Below, one piece after another: positions 11,680-22,038 of a stretch of 64,000 nucleotides of DNA. Under the pieces are notes generated by a model. That model was not told where the DNA came from, did no database searches, and was given only the letters and a program-made list of their open reading frames with translations. This DNA is from Owenia fusiformis (taxonomy: Eukaryota; Annelida; Polychaeta; Sabellida; Oweniidae). Position numbers and translations under genes: made by a program. The stretch is from contig CAIIXF020000006.1 of the NCBI GenBank assembly GCA_903813345.2, positions 29,705,936 to 29,769,935 of the forward strand, read 5' to 3'. Position 1 is the stretch's first letter, and each line of letters opens with the position of its first letter.

Positions 11680-13055
11680 ATTGGGGGCGATGAAGAAAGC
11701 CCCATAAACATCAGTGTTCATATTAGCGGTTATTTGGTAGATCTATCTTTGGTATTTTATATTCCGTAGACAATTGCACGTTGTTGGGGGGGGGGGAAGT
11801 TGTGGGGGGGGGGGCAGTTGCACCAAAATTTGGGTAAAATTGGACAAAAAACTGGACACATAATGAAAGGCCCACCTGTTTTAGTGTCCAAAAAATATTT
11901 TGTGATATAATATTGATGATGCCACTTTGAAACAGCCGCCAGTAAATCCATCCAATCAGGACTCCTGTAATAGATACATGTAACGCGTGGGCAAAGTGTC
12001 AAATAATCAAATTAAGGCTTACTTATTCCGGATGGCGGATATAAAATTAATCTGTTATCGCATGGTTTTTGGGAGTGGTGACTTAGACAATGGAGAGGTT
12101 AAGCAAATACGGTTTTTCAAAACGTATACGTAAACGCAAAGTACATTGAATCAACATAGGATTGTATCGCTTTAGTCTACTTCAGATACCCGTTCAACTT
12201 CAACGTTGCGTGTTTAGAACGGGAGATTTTAAAATTTCACGTTGCTATCAACGGGAATCATTATACTCATGTCTGTTGAATACTATCCTTGCAATTTTGA
12301 TTTCGATGCAGAGTATGATTCTTTCTGAAGAAGATGATGTATGTTACGCATGATTTAACTCCAATAATCTTACGAAACAAGCTCGTTTAAAATATGTATT
12401 AGAAAACCAGCTATTGAACTTCATCAATGGGATACTATGTAATCATTACAAGCTATGGTGTAGTCTAAACAAACACTAGAGCTGAACGGCTATTTTTGTG
12501 TGAACTCTACATGTATTTGTATAGGGCCGATTGATACGTTTAAGTTGCGTTTTGGATTTTATACGGTTTATGTTTATGTTAAATTGGGGGCGATGAAGAA
12601 AGCCCCATAATCATCATCAACATCGTGTTTAGGAGGGTGAGGTATAGTCCTGTGTTATCCTCCCTTCTGGTTTGTTTAGTAACAGTGTTCATATTAGCGG
12701 TTATTTGCTAGATCTATCTTTGGTATTTTATTTCCCAAAGACAATTGCACGTTGTGGGGGGGGCAGTTTTTTTGGGGGGGGGGCAGTTGCACCAAAATTT
12801 GGGTAAAATTGGACAAAAAACTGGACACATAATGAAAGGCCCACCTGTTTTAGTGTCCAAAAAATATTTTGTGATATAATATTGATGATGCCACTTTGAA
12901 ACAGCCGCCAGTAAATCCATCCAATCAGGACTCCTGTAATAGATAACGCGTGGGCAAAGTGTCAAATAATCAAATTAAGGCTTACTTATTCCGGATGGCG
13001 GATATAAAATTAATCTGTTATCGCACGGTTTTTGGGAGTGGTGACTTAGACAATG
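11680..13055. repeat. Left-arm internal direct duplication
   Basis: The block 11680-12095 (from TTGGGGGCGATGAAGAAAGC through GGATGGCGGATATAAAATTA to GTGACTTAGACAATG) recurs at 12585-13055. The right arm has one copy (about 20770-21250, inverted). The two left copies therefore arose from a duplication in the left arm, or one was lost from the right. Both contain long G-runs of different length. Confidence 0.8.
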
Positions 13056-13588
13056 TCCTGAGACATCACCTGTAGTAAATACGCATATATCATGCAATCT
13101 GTATTAATGGTGATAGGTCTCGTTCGGGGGGGATGGGGGCTTGGAGACAACGTCTAGTAGCTAAGCTTCCCCTAACCACCGTCAGTACTCATGTGACGGG
13201 TCGTGTATATTTGGTAGATCCTATCATATGGTAATGACATTGATGTGTTATTCCCTAACTTCATTCACGTAGAGAGAGGCCGGACATCCCGATCCTGTAG
13301 CGGATCTTCTCCCTTATATGTTGGTCATTATAAGGGCCCAAGATGTTTCGAATTCATGGGGGTATTCCATGATTGTTCTTCATCAGCGGCCGAAAGAATG
13401 TTGTATGTGATTTGATTCTGAATGATAATGCTGTTTTATTTCTAGTTGTATTTTAATAGGTTTCCCGTATTCGTTTTTGGCGGGAGGGGGGTGGTTGTTT
13501 ATGCGTATTGGTTTATTGCATAAAGGTGTGGTCAGTTTATTGATAAGTTTTGGTTTGGTTTGGTTTGCGGTTAGGCCATATGGTCGTG

Positions 13589-13919
13589 CACTGGCGGATT
13601 AGGGGGGGGGGCCTGGGGGCCCGGGCCCCCCCCCTTGGGTGGGCCCAGAAGAAAAAAAATTGGGCCCAAAAAATTTTTTGGGCCAAACAAGGCCTTCATG
13701 CCCCAAAAAGTGGGCCTTTTTGGTCATTACTAGGCCTTTTAAGGCCTTATTTTTTAATTTCAGGCCAAATTTTGAAGAAAATGGGCCTCAAAATTTCAAA
13801 ATTTGGGCCCACTTTTGGATTTTGGGGGCCCAAAATTTTTTTCCGCGCAAGCGCAGACTTTTTTTTCTCTGACCTGAAATTTGGGCCCCCCCCCTTGTTG
13901 GTTCCTGGATCCGCCCCTG
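13589..13919. mobile_element. hAT-like MITE nested in the left arm (331 bp)
   Basis: The ends are CACTGGCGGATTAGG and, inverted, CAGGGGCGGATCCAGG, the CAGTGGCGGATCCAGG-type terminus of invertebrate hAT-related MITEs. TCGTG flanks it on both sides (13584-13588 and 13920-13924). The right arm has the uninterrupted site near 19741-19760 (inverse of GGCCATATGGTCGTGTATG), so the insertion postdates the formation of the arms. The interior is rich in GGGCCC and A/T runs; the frames it contains (13550-13939 and others) are chance. Confidence 0.78.
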
Positions 13920-15000
13920 TCGTGTATGTTATATATTGATATTGTGTGTATTTAAAGGGTTGTTGGCTTGTTCGTGTTCGGTTGTATCGTGTGGAATTTT
14001 GTGGTGTTTTCAATTTGTTGAGTTGGTGTGCGTTTGGCGGTGACTCTGGTAGGTTAAGGGTGGGTGAATAGCTTTTGGTAGTTCAGGTGGTTGATTTTGT
14101 GTGTCAGCTTTCCGTTGGTATATGCGATATGTAGCTAGTATTTCTTGTTGTTGAGATATTAACTTAAATGTACCGTTTAGTGGTCCGTATTTCAAGTATT
14201 TCGATTTTGTTTTAATCGAACGCGTATACGTATTGGTTAATTATATTGGGGTATGGTCAGTTCAGTGTTGGAATTTGGTTTGGTTGTTTTGTTCATTGTT
14301 TGCGCTTCATTGTCATGTGTGTTTTGTGTTGATATTTTGTGTGTTTGAGTATACATTAATTTGTTCGTGTATGGTTGTATTTTTTATTTTCCGGCATTTT
14401 GCTGTATTTTCGATTTGTTAAGTCGGTTTGAATTTGGTGGTGACTGGGGTGGGTCAATGGTAGGTAAATTGTCTTTTAATGGATCAGGTGGCTTGTTTAA
14501 TGTTTCATTCTGTTGGTGTGTGCATTATGTTCGTGGCATGTTTTGTTGTTGAGATATTAACTTTAATGTAGGGCTTGATGGCCCGTATTTCAAATATTTT
14601 GATTTTCCCATATTTGTGTTTTATCGGGAGGGTGTATGCGTATTGGTTAATTATGCATCAGGGTATGGTCAGTTCAATGTTGAAATTTAATTTGGTTGTT
14701 TTGTTCATTGTTTCAGCTTCATGGTCAGGTATATGTTATGTTTAAATTGTGTGTATTATAAGAGTTGTTGACTTTTTCCGTGTTTGGTCGCGTTTTGGTG
14801 TTTTCGGCATTTTGCGGTATTATCGATTTGTAAAGTTGGTTTGAGTGTGACTGGGATGGGTCTTTGGTGGTAAATTGTCTTTCGATGGTTCGGGTGGCTT
14901 GTTTAATGTTTTAGCTCTCTGTAGGTATGTGCATTATATTCGTTGCATATCTTGTTGTTGAGATATAAACTTAAATGTAGGGTTTGATGGCCCGTATTTT
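13920..15000. repeat. Approx. 400-bp tandem repeat, left arm
   Basis: About three head-to-tail units carry TTGTTGTTGAGATATTAACTT, then GGCCCGTATTTCAAATATTT, then GGTATGGTCAGTTCA. Unit spacing is about 390-400 bp (e.g. GATTTT motif near 14203 and 14601). The right arm has about five units inverted. No unit has a convincing ORF. Confidence 0.75.
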
Positions 15001-15369
15001 GGGAGGGGTTGACTTAGACCATGTCTGAGACATCACCCCTTGTGAACACGCATAAGTCATGCAATCTGTGTCAAATGGTGAGCGGTCTCGTTTAGGGAAC
15101 CTGGGAGACATAGTCTAGTGTCTAAGCTTCCCCGAACCACCGTCAGTGATTATGTGCCAGGTAGAGTATATTTAGTTGATCCTAGGATGATGACATTGGT
15201 GTCACTCCTATTGTCATTTTTGTAGAGAAAGGCCGGACATCCCGATCCAGTAGTGAATCTTCTCCCTTACTTGTGAGTCACAGTAAGGGCCCAAGATGTT
15301 TCGAACTCATGGTTGGTGGTCCATGATATGTTCTTCATCACATGAGCAGCCTAAATGAGGGGGAGGGGG

Positions 15370-16540
15370 ATGGGTTGTCCCTGATTTTGGTTTGTTTTGG
15401 GATTGTCTCCAGTCGGAGACAGTTAGTTGTGTACTAAGTAAATTGGTATCATAGTTTAGTTGTGTTTGCAGGTTGTGTCTAATTGTATTTAATAGTGTAG
15501 TTTAATTGATTCAGTATTGGGCTGTGACTGGTTCTGTTGCGGTGGTTGGTATCAGGTTGTGTTATGTTAATTCAACAATGGGTTGATTTGAGTTTGGCCT
15601 CGTTGGCTATGTTGTGTTGTGTCGGTTTGTTGTTTGGTTGTGCTCGATTGTGTTAGTTTTATAGTCGATTGTGTTTTGGTGGTTGTTTGTCTAGTTGAGC
15701 CTGGTTGTGTTGTGTAAGTTTGGTATCGGGTTGTGTCTCATTAAGTTATGTTAATTTCAAAGTGGTTGTGTTATGTTGGTCGGGTAGTGGGTTGTGCCCA
15801 TGTAGGATGAAGTATCTGGTTGTGTCAGATTGAGTTTCGTGATTGGTGTTGTTTTCAGAGAGTGTTGGTTGGTTGGTTTGGCATTCCAGTTTGGTTGTGC
15901 CTGATTGTGTTTTGATTGTTTTGTGTAAAATTGGGTTGTGTTTTGCTTTTCTTGTTTTATAATTGGGTTGTGCCAAATTGTGTTTCGTATATTTGACAAT
16001 TGGTTGTGTTTTCGGAGGTAAAAATAAGGTTGTCGTATTGGGTTGTGCCGTATTGTGTTGATGGTTTGTAGTTTGGTTGTGTCTGGTTGTTTTGTTTTAG
16101 CTTGGTGTCTAGCTGTGCTTCATTGTGTTCATAATGCATTGTGTTATGTTGTGATTGTGTTGTGCTGGTCGGGCGGTTGTACCCAGTCGGGTGAGGTATC
16201 TGGTCGTGTCTGATTGTGTTGTGTGGTCGGTTGTGCCTAGTCGGGTGAAGTATGTGGTTGTGTTCGATTGTGCATGTGTTGTGTGATTATTGTAAACTCC
16301 AGTTCGAGAAAGTTAGTTGTGTGTATTGGGATTTTAGTTTGGTTGTTCCTGATTGTGTTGTGCTAATTTGACATTGGATTGTTTTCTTCGGTAATTGTGA
16401 GTCAGGTTGCGTTCTGATTCTTCTGACATAGGTTTTGTTGCGTTGTTGGCGATCTTCTAGGTTGTGCTTAGTTGTAATGGTTGGTTGTGATAGGTTATGT
16501 ATTAAGAGGCAGGTTATGCCGGATTGTGTTTTGGTGTATC
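15370..16540. repeat. G/T-rich degenerate minisatellite in the element centre
   Basis: About 1.2 kb of loosely repeated words such as GGTTGTGCC, GATTGTGTTGTG and GGTTGTGTT, irregularly spaced at roughly 25-70 bp. The complementary strand is C/A-rich and stays open in places, giving Asn/Gln/Thr-rich frames (15746-16139) that I regard as by-products of the repeat. It has no counterpart in the right half, so it belongs to the unique core. Confidence 0.7.
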
Positions 16541-16837
16541 ATGGAGTTCAGATACAAGTTAGTGGTTTTGGGTATTATATTGTAGGTATATTCGTTAATT
16601 CTTGGTAGAGTCAATAGTTCAATGTATTTGTGTACATTGTTAGTATATGTAAAAGTTTTGATACCTATTCATACATAGTGAGATCTCTGGTGTGAGAAGC
16701 ACATCTGGCATGATGGGCGTTAGTCTTGCGTTGTTCTTTGGTTCTGATGAGGTACTTTCTTGTGGTTCATTGGATCTCATTATCTTATTAAACTACAATC
16801 CTGGACGAACAAAACAAGACCACCCAAACCAAAAATA

Positions 16838-17477
16838 ATGGAAGTCGAACAAGACGATTTTATAGCATCTACAGAGCTAACAACAATACCTGATAGCCAA
16901 ATAAACAAGCTCAAACGGCAACACCATGCAAACTTGGGCAAAACCAAAACCAAGGCGAAGCTGAAGCTGAACCTCAACAAGAAAGACGCCACCCTACCCT
17001 ACCCAACCCCCGGGAAAAGCAACATCTGGAAACATTGGGACTCATGACAACCAAAACTGCCAAAAACAATCAACATGCCACAGAACAAACAACCTTAAAG
17101 TCGCTAAAACAAGAAATCTTTTGGGAAACAAGACACCAAGGCGCACTACAAGCAATTACCAACTCGCTCTTGGGGATCCTAAAAGGGCTCATCCCCAAAA
17201 TACCATGTGGGGTACCCGAAAAAGACACGACTGACATCAAAGAAGCGTTCGACGCAATATTGTACAAATGCGGGAACGACTTGAAAGATGCGGCAACCCT
17301 ACACAGCACACAAGACTTGCCTTCCACAAAAAACAGGTGGACAACCTCACAATCAAACTGGCCAGCACAATGGGTAGAACTGAAGCAGAGAAAACAACCA
17401 AAGAACTACGAAACACAGCTTCAGAATACAAATCAAATAGGAAACAAGCCACGACACCTAACCAACGCAGCAGATAA
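16838..17477 (+). pseudogene. Decayed ORF of the foldback element, followed by a histone-type 3' end
   Basis: Coding potential runs through three frames: 16838-17047 (charged, starting MEVEQDDFIASTEL), then about 16900-17320 (KSLKQEIFWETRHQGALQAI, hydrophobic LLGILKGLIPKI), then 17268-17477 (a KKQVDNLTIKLAS helical stretch ending NQRSR). The frame changes suggest an originally continuous protein broken by indels, though separate exons are possible. I cannot assign a family; the basic, coiled-coil-rich composition would fit a nucleic-acid-binding or structural element protein, which is only a guess. The last stop is at 17475-17477, 18 nt before a histone-type stem-loop, which supports this being the 3' end of a real transcription unit. 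Confidence 0.5.
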
Positions 17478-17495
17478 CAATCTTCAACAAACCCC

Positions 17496-17511
17496 GGCCC
17501 TTTTCAGGGCC
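17496..17511 (+). promoter_or_regulatory. Histone-mRNA-type 3' stem-loop
   Basis: The 16 bases GGCCCTTTTCAGGGCC form a 6-bp stem (GGCCCT/AGGGCC) with the loop TTTC. This is an exact match to the replication-dependent histone consensus GGCYCTTTTCAGRGCC, and it is followed by ACC. In metazoan histone mRNAs this element binds SLBP and replaces the poly(A) tail. It begins 18 nt after the last stop of the decayed ORF, the usual distance, and lies on the same strand. No histone ORF is nearby. Confidence 0.8.
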
Positions 17512-17524
17512 ACCTATTTCTACC

Positions 17525-17542
17525 AAAAGAGTTATTACATTT
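17525..17542 (+). promoter_or_regulatory. Histone downstream element-like sequence (U7 snRNA target)
   Basis: The sequence AAAAGAGTTATTACATTT begins 14 nt after the stem-loop. It matches 14 of 18 positions of the exact complement of the vertebrate U7 snRNA 5' end as I recall it (AAAAGAGCTGTAACACTT). Spacing and the AAAAGAG core fit a histone downstream element, so both halves of the histone 3'-processing signal are present. Confidence 0.65.
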
Positions 17543-17869
17543 ATGAAGTATAACCCAAATTCCTTGAAATAACCTACCAATGTATGACTGTATGAAGGAA
17601 TAAATGAATGAATATAACAACCAATAACGCACCACCAGGTGACTTGTTCGGGTCAGATAGCATGGCGCGTAGTATAGTAGAAAGTTCACATATAACAACT
17701 ACCGACACCAACAATATAACCTTACCCATTCATACACTTCGAACTCACCAAAATCAACCTTACCTACCAATCTTAAAAAATATCGCCTTAAACTTAAGGG
17801 AATTAATAAAAAGCGACATCTTCCTATAAAACCGACAACAATTCCGCAACACACGGAAAACAAGATCTG

Positions 17870-19750
17870 AATATTCATATACGGGAAGACAGCCCCCAAA
17901 ATCAATTCAATATCTCTACAACAAAACATGCCACCAACACAACACACACACCAACACGAAGCCAAAACATAACACAGAACAACCAAACCATTCAAAACAA
18001 ATTAACCCACCAAATGGGTACCACATACGCCACCAAACCAACACCACATCCACAAACCAAAACACCACAAAACTCAGATTAAACCAAAAAAACGGTTATG
18101 CGCAAACAAGTTCACAACTCCCTCAAAACAGATACTATCAACACAAAAAATACCTCACAATAAAGGATAAAGAAAAAACAACACAACTAAACCAGACTTT
18201 AACAATAAACCAATCACACACAGACACAATCAACCAATATGCATACACCCTCCCGATACAAAACAAATATGGGAAAATCAAAATATTTGAAATACGGACC
18301 ACGAAACCCTATATTCAGGTTAATATCTCAGCAACAAGATATGCCACCAACATAATACACACACCAACAGAAAGCTAAATCATTAAACAAGCCACAGGAA
18401 CCATCAAAAGACAATTTATCGACTATAGAATCACCCTAGTCACCACCAAACTCAAACCAACTTAACAAATCGAAAATACCGCAAAATGCCGAAAACACCA
18501 AAACGCGACCAAACACGGAGAAGCTAACAACTCTTCTAATACACACAATATGGACATAAAATATACCTAACCATGAAGCTGAAACAATGAACAAAACAAC
18601 CAAATAATATTACAACATTGAACTGACCATACCCTGATGCAATCAACCAATACGCATGACCTTCCCGATAAAACACAAATATGGGAAAATCAAAATATTT
18701 GAAATACGGGCCATCAAACCCTACATTTTAGTTAATATCTCAACAACAAAACATGCCAAGAACATAATGCACACACCAAAAGAAAGCTAAAACATTAAAC
18801 AAGTCACCTGAACCATCAAAAGACAATTTACCTACCAAAGACCCATCCTAGTCACCACCAAACTCAAACCAACTTTACAAATTGATAATACCGCAAAATG
18901 CCGAAAACACCAAAACGCGACCAAACACGGAAAAAGTCAACAACTCTTATAATACACACAATATAAACATAACATATATCTGACCATGAAGCTGAGACAA
19001 TGAACAAAACAACCAAATTAAATTTCAACATTGAACTGACCATACCCTGATGCAATTAACCTATACGCATACACCCTCCCGATAAAACACAAATATGGGA
19101 AAATCAAAATATTTGAAATACGGGCCATCAAGCCCTACATTTAAGTTAATATCTCAACAACAAAACATGCCACGAACATAATACACACACCAACAGAAAG
19201 CTGAAACATTAAACAAGCCACTTGATCCATCAAAAGACAATTTACCTACCATAGGCACCACCAAACTCAAACCGACTTAACAAATCGAAAATACAGCAAA
19301 ATGCCGGAAAATAAAAAATACAAACATACACGAACAAATTGATGCCTCCTTAAACACACAAAATATCAACACAAAACACACATGACAATGAAGTGCAAAC
19401 AATGAACAAAACAACCAAACCAAATTCCAACACTGAACTGACCATACCCCAATACAATTAACCAATACGTATACGCGTAAAACAAAATACAAGAAAATCG
19501 AAATATTTGAAATCTCAACAACAAGATATACTAGCTACATATCGCATATACCAACGGAAAGCTGAAACACTAAATAAACCACCTGAACTACCAAAAAGCT
19601 ATTCACCCACCCTTAACCTACCACAGTCACCGCCAAACGCACACCAACTCAACAAATTGAAAACACCACAAAATGCCACACGAAACAACCGAACACGAAC
19701 AAGCCAACAACCCTTTAAATACACACAATATCAATATATAACATACACGA
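17870..19750. repeat. Approx. 410-bp tandem repeat, right arm
   Basis: Copies of the motif AAATATGGGAAAATCAAAATA lie near 18263, 18680 and 19090, about 410 bp apart, with degenerate units on either side. They are the inverse of the left-arm units at 13920-15000. The right arm keeps about five units against about three on the left. Confidence 0.75.
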
Positions 19751-21314
19751 CCATATGGCCTAACCGCAAACCAAACCAAAACTTATCAATAAACTGACCA
19801 CACCTTTATGCAATAAAAATAAACCAATACGCATAAACAACCACCCCCCTCCCGCCAAAAACGAATACGGGAAACCTATTAAAATACAACTGAATGATAG
19901 AAATAAAACAGCATTATCATTCAGAATCAAATCATATACAACATTCTTTCGGCCGCTGATGAAGAACAATCATGGGATACCCCCATGAGTTCGAAACATC
20001 TTCGGCCCTTATAATGACCAACATGTAAGGGAGAAGATCCGCTACAGGATCGGGATGTCCGGCCTCTCTCTACGTGAATGAAGATAGGTAATAACACACC
20101 AATGTCATTACCCTAGGATCTACCAAATATACACGACCCGTCACATGAGTACTGACGGTGGTTAGGGGAAGCTTAGCTACTAGACGTTGTCTCCCAGCCC
20201 CCCCCCCCGAACTAGATCTCTCACCATTAATACAGATTGCATGACATATGCGTATTTACTACAGGTGATGTCTCAGGACACTGGAGAGGTTAAGCTACCG
20301 TATAAAATCCAAAACGCAACTTAAACGTATCAATCGGCCCTATACAAATACATGTAGAGTTCACACAAAAATAGCCGTTCAGCTCTAGTGTTTGTTTAGA
20401 CTACACCATAGCTTGTAATGATTACATAGTATCCCATTGATGAAGTTCAATAGCTGGTTTTCTAATACATATTTTAAACGAGCTCGTTTCGTAAGATTAT
20501 TGGAGTTAAATCATGCGTAACATACATCATCTTCTTCAGAAAGAATCATACTCTGCATCGAAATCAAAATTGCAAGGATAGTATTCAACAGACATGAGTA
20601 TAATGATTCCCGTTGATAGCAACGTGAAATTTTAAAATCTCCCGTTCTAAACACGCAACTTTGAAGTTGAACGGGTATCTGAAGTAGACTAAAGCGATAC
20701 AATCCTATGTTGATTCAATGTACTTTGCGTTTACGTATACGTTTTGAAAAACCGTATTTGCTTAACCTCTCCATTGTCTAAGTCACCACTCCCAAAAACC
20801 ATGCGATAACAGATTAATTTTATATCCGCCATCCGGAATAAGTAAGCCTTAATTTGATTCATTTGACACTTTGCCCACGCGTTATCTATTACAGGAGTCC
20901 TGATTGGATGGATTTACTGGCGGCTGTTTCAAAGTGGCATCATCAATCATCATCATCAATCACAAAATATTTTTGGACACTAAAACAGGTGGGCCTTTCA
21001 TTATGTGTCCAGTCTTTTGTCCAATTTTACCCAAATTTTGGTGCAACTGCCCCCCCCCCCCACAACTGCCCCCCCCCCCCAACAACGTGCAATTGTCTTC
21101 GGAATATAAAATACCAAAGATAGCTCTACCAAATAACCGCTAATATGAACACTGTTACTAAACAAACCAGAATGGAGGATAACACAGGACTATACCTCAC
21201 CCTCCTAAACACGATGTTGATGATGATTATGGTGCTTTTTCATCGCCCCCAATTTGGATGCCCCCCCCCCCCTGGCCAGAAATTCTTTCAAAATCAATCA
21301 GGTACATAGCCTAT

Positions 21315-22038
21315 TAGCCTTGCCCTAAGTCGGTATTTTTTACTTTATCTGATCTTGAATTATTACCGCCTTGTGTAATCCGATAGGTCTCCACTGTTAT
21401 TATGATAAATTATGCACCAACTATTACACGTGCGCTATAGCATTAGCCAATAGTGGTAGTCGTATACGAAATCAATAAATAAATCCAAGTGTTCGCCATG
21501 CGGTTGTGAAGTTATAACAACCATGCGGCATGCTTGCAGTCTGCAAATCCAGGTATCTCCCTTACAAATAAAACGCATTCACCAGAAACATAATTACTTT
21601 TCATTATCCTTTTTACAGCATAACTATAAGTGTTTATATGTGAACTGAACAGTCATCAACTCCCTGATATTAAATTAAATCGGTTCAATATTCAAAATAC
21701 ATTCAAATTACTTTCAATTATATTTACCAAATAAAACGTTTATTAATTTTGCGAGGGTCATTTTCAGTTTTCAAAGCTGATGATAGTAAAGCGAGGTAGA
21801 ACTTCCCACAATGCCATTATCAAAGGTTCAGATTCTAACTTGCTGATTGGAGTAAAATCGACATTAGCATTACCTCGTGTGTTTGTAACCTATATTTAGA
21901 CATTGAAAGATCGCATGCTATTGGTCAAAATCACCGACATAAACAAACTGTCGGTAAAGCACGTGGCTTTCTCTTTGGTACAAGGCGGTCATAATAGAAA
22001 TCAAGATAAGTAAAAGAGACCGACTTGGGGCAAGGCTA
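21315..22038. mobile_element. 724-bp MITE nested in the right arm, 9-bp target duplication
   Basis: The terminal inverted repeats are about 59 bp and start TAGCCTTGCCC. ATAGCCTAT is duplicated at 21306-21314 and 22039-22047. The left arm keeps the empty site (ATAGGCTAT, 11620-11628). A 9-bp duplication points to a Mutator-like or related element, while an 8-bp reading would suit hAT. The 600-bp interior has no ORF of note. Confidence 0.88.

Larger units (their letters stand above)
10946..15340 (+). repeat. Left inverted-repeat arm
   Basis: From outside to inside it contains: the terminal segment (10946-11250); a 34-bp short tandem (11257-11325); a 74-bp tandem array (11331-11620); a block (11680-12095) duplicated at 12585-13055; a block (13060-13390) duplicated in diverged form at 15020-15340; a nested 331-bp insertion (13589-13919); and about three units of a roughly 400-bp tandem repeat (13920-15000). 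The plus strand of the inner half is strongly G/T-rich. Confidence 0.85.

Noticed and set aside
12162-12353. 63-aa frame repeated at 20511-20702 with one residue change
   Set aside because: Its conservation simply reflects the identity of the two inverted arms. It begins at TTG and has no motif.
13550-14013. Several Gly/Pro/Lys-rich frames around the hAT-like insertion
   Set aside because: They come from GGGCCC and AAAA/TTTT runs within the MITE on both strands.
15746-16139. Asn/Gln/Thr-rich minus-strand frames in the foldback core
   Set aside because: They are produced by the G/T-rich minisatellite and have no conserved segment.
16760-17829. Antisense frames (16780-16992, 17070-17327, 17237-17452, 17699-17995) in the element core
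   Set aside because: They oppose the better supported plus-strand frames, which share strand and spacing with the histone-type 3' signal.
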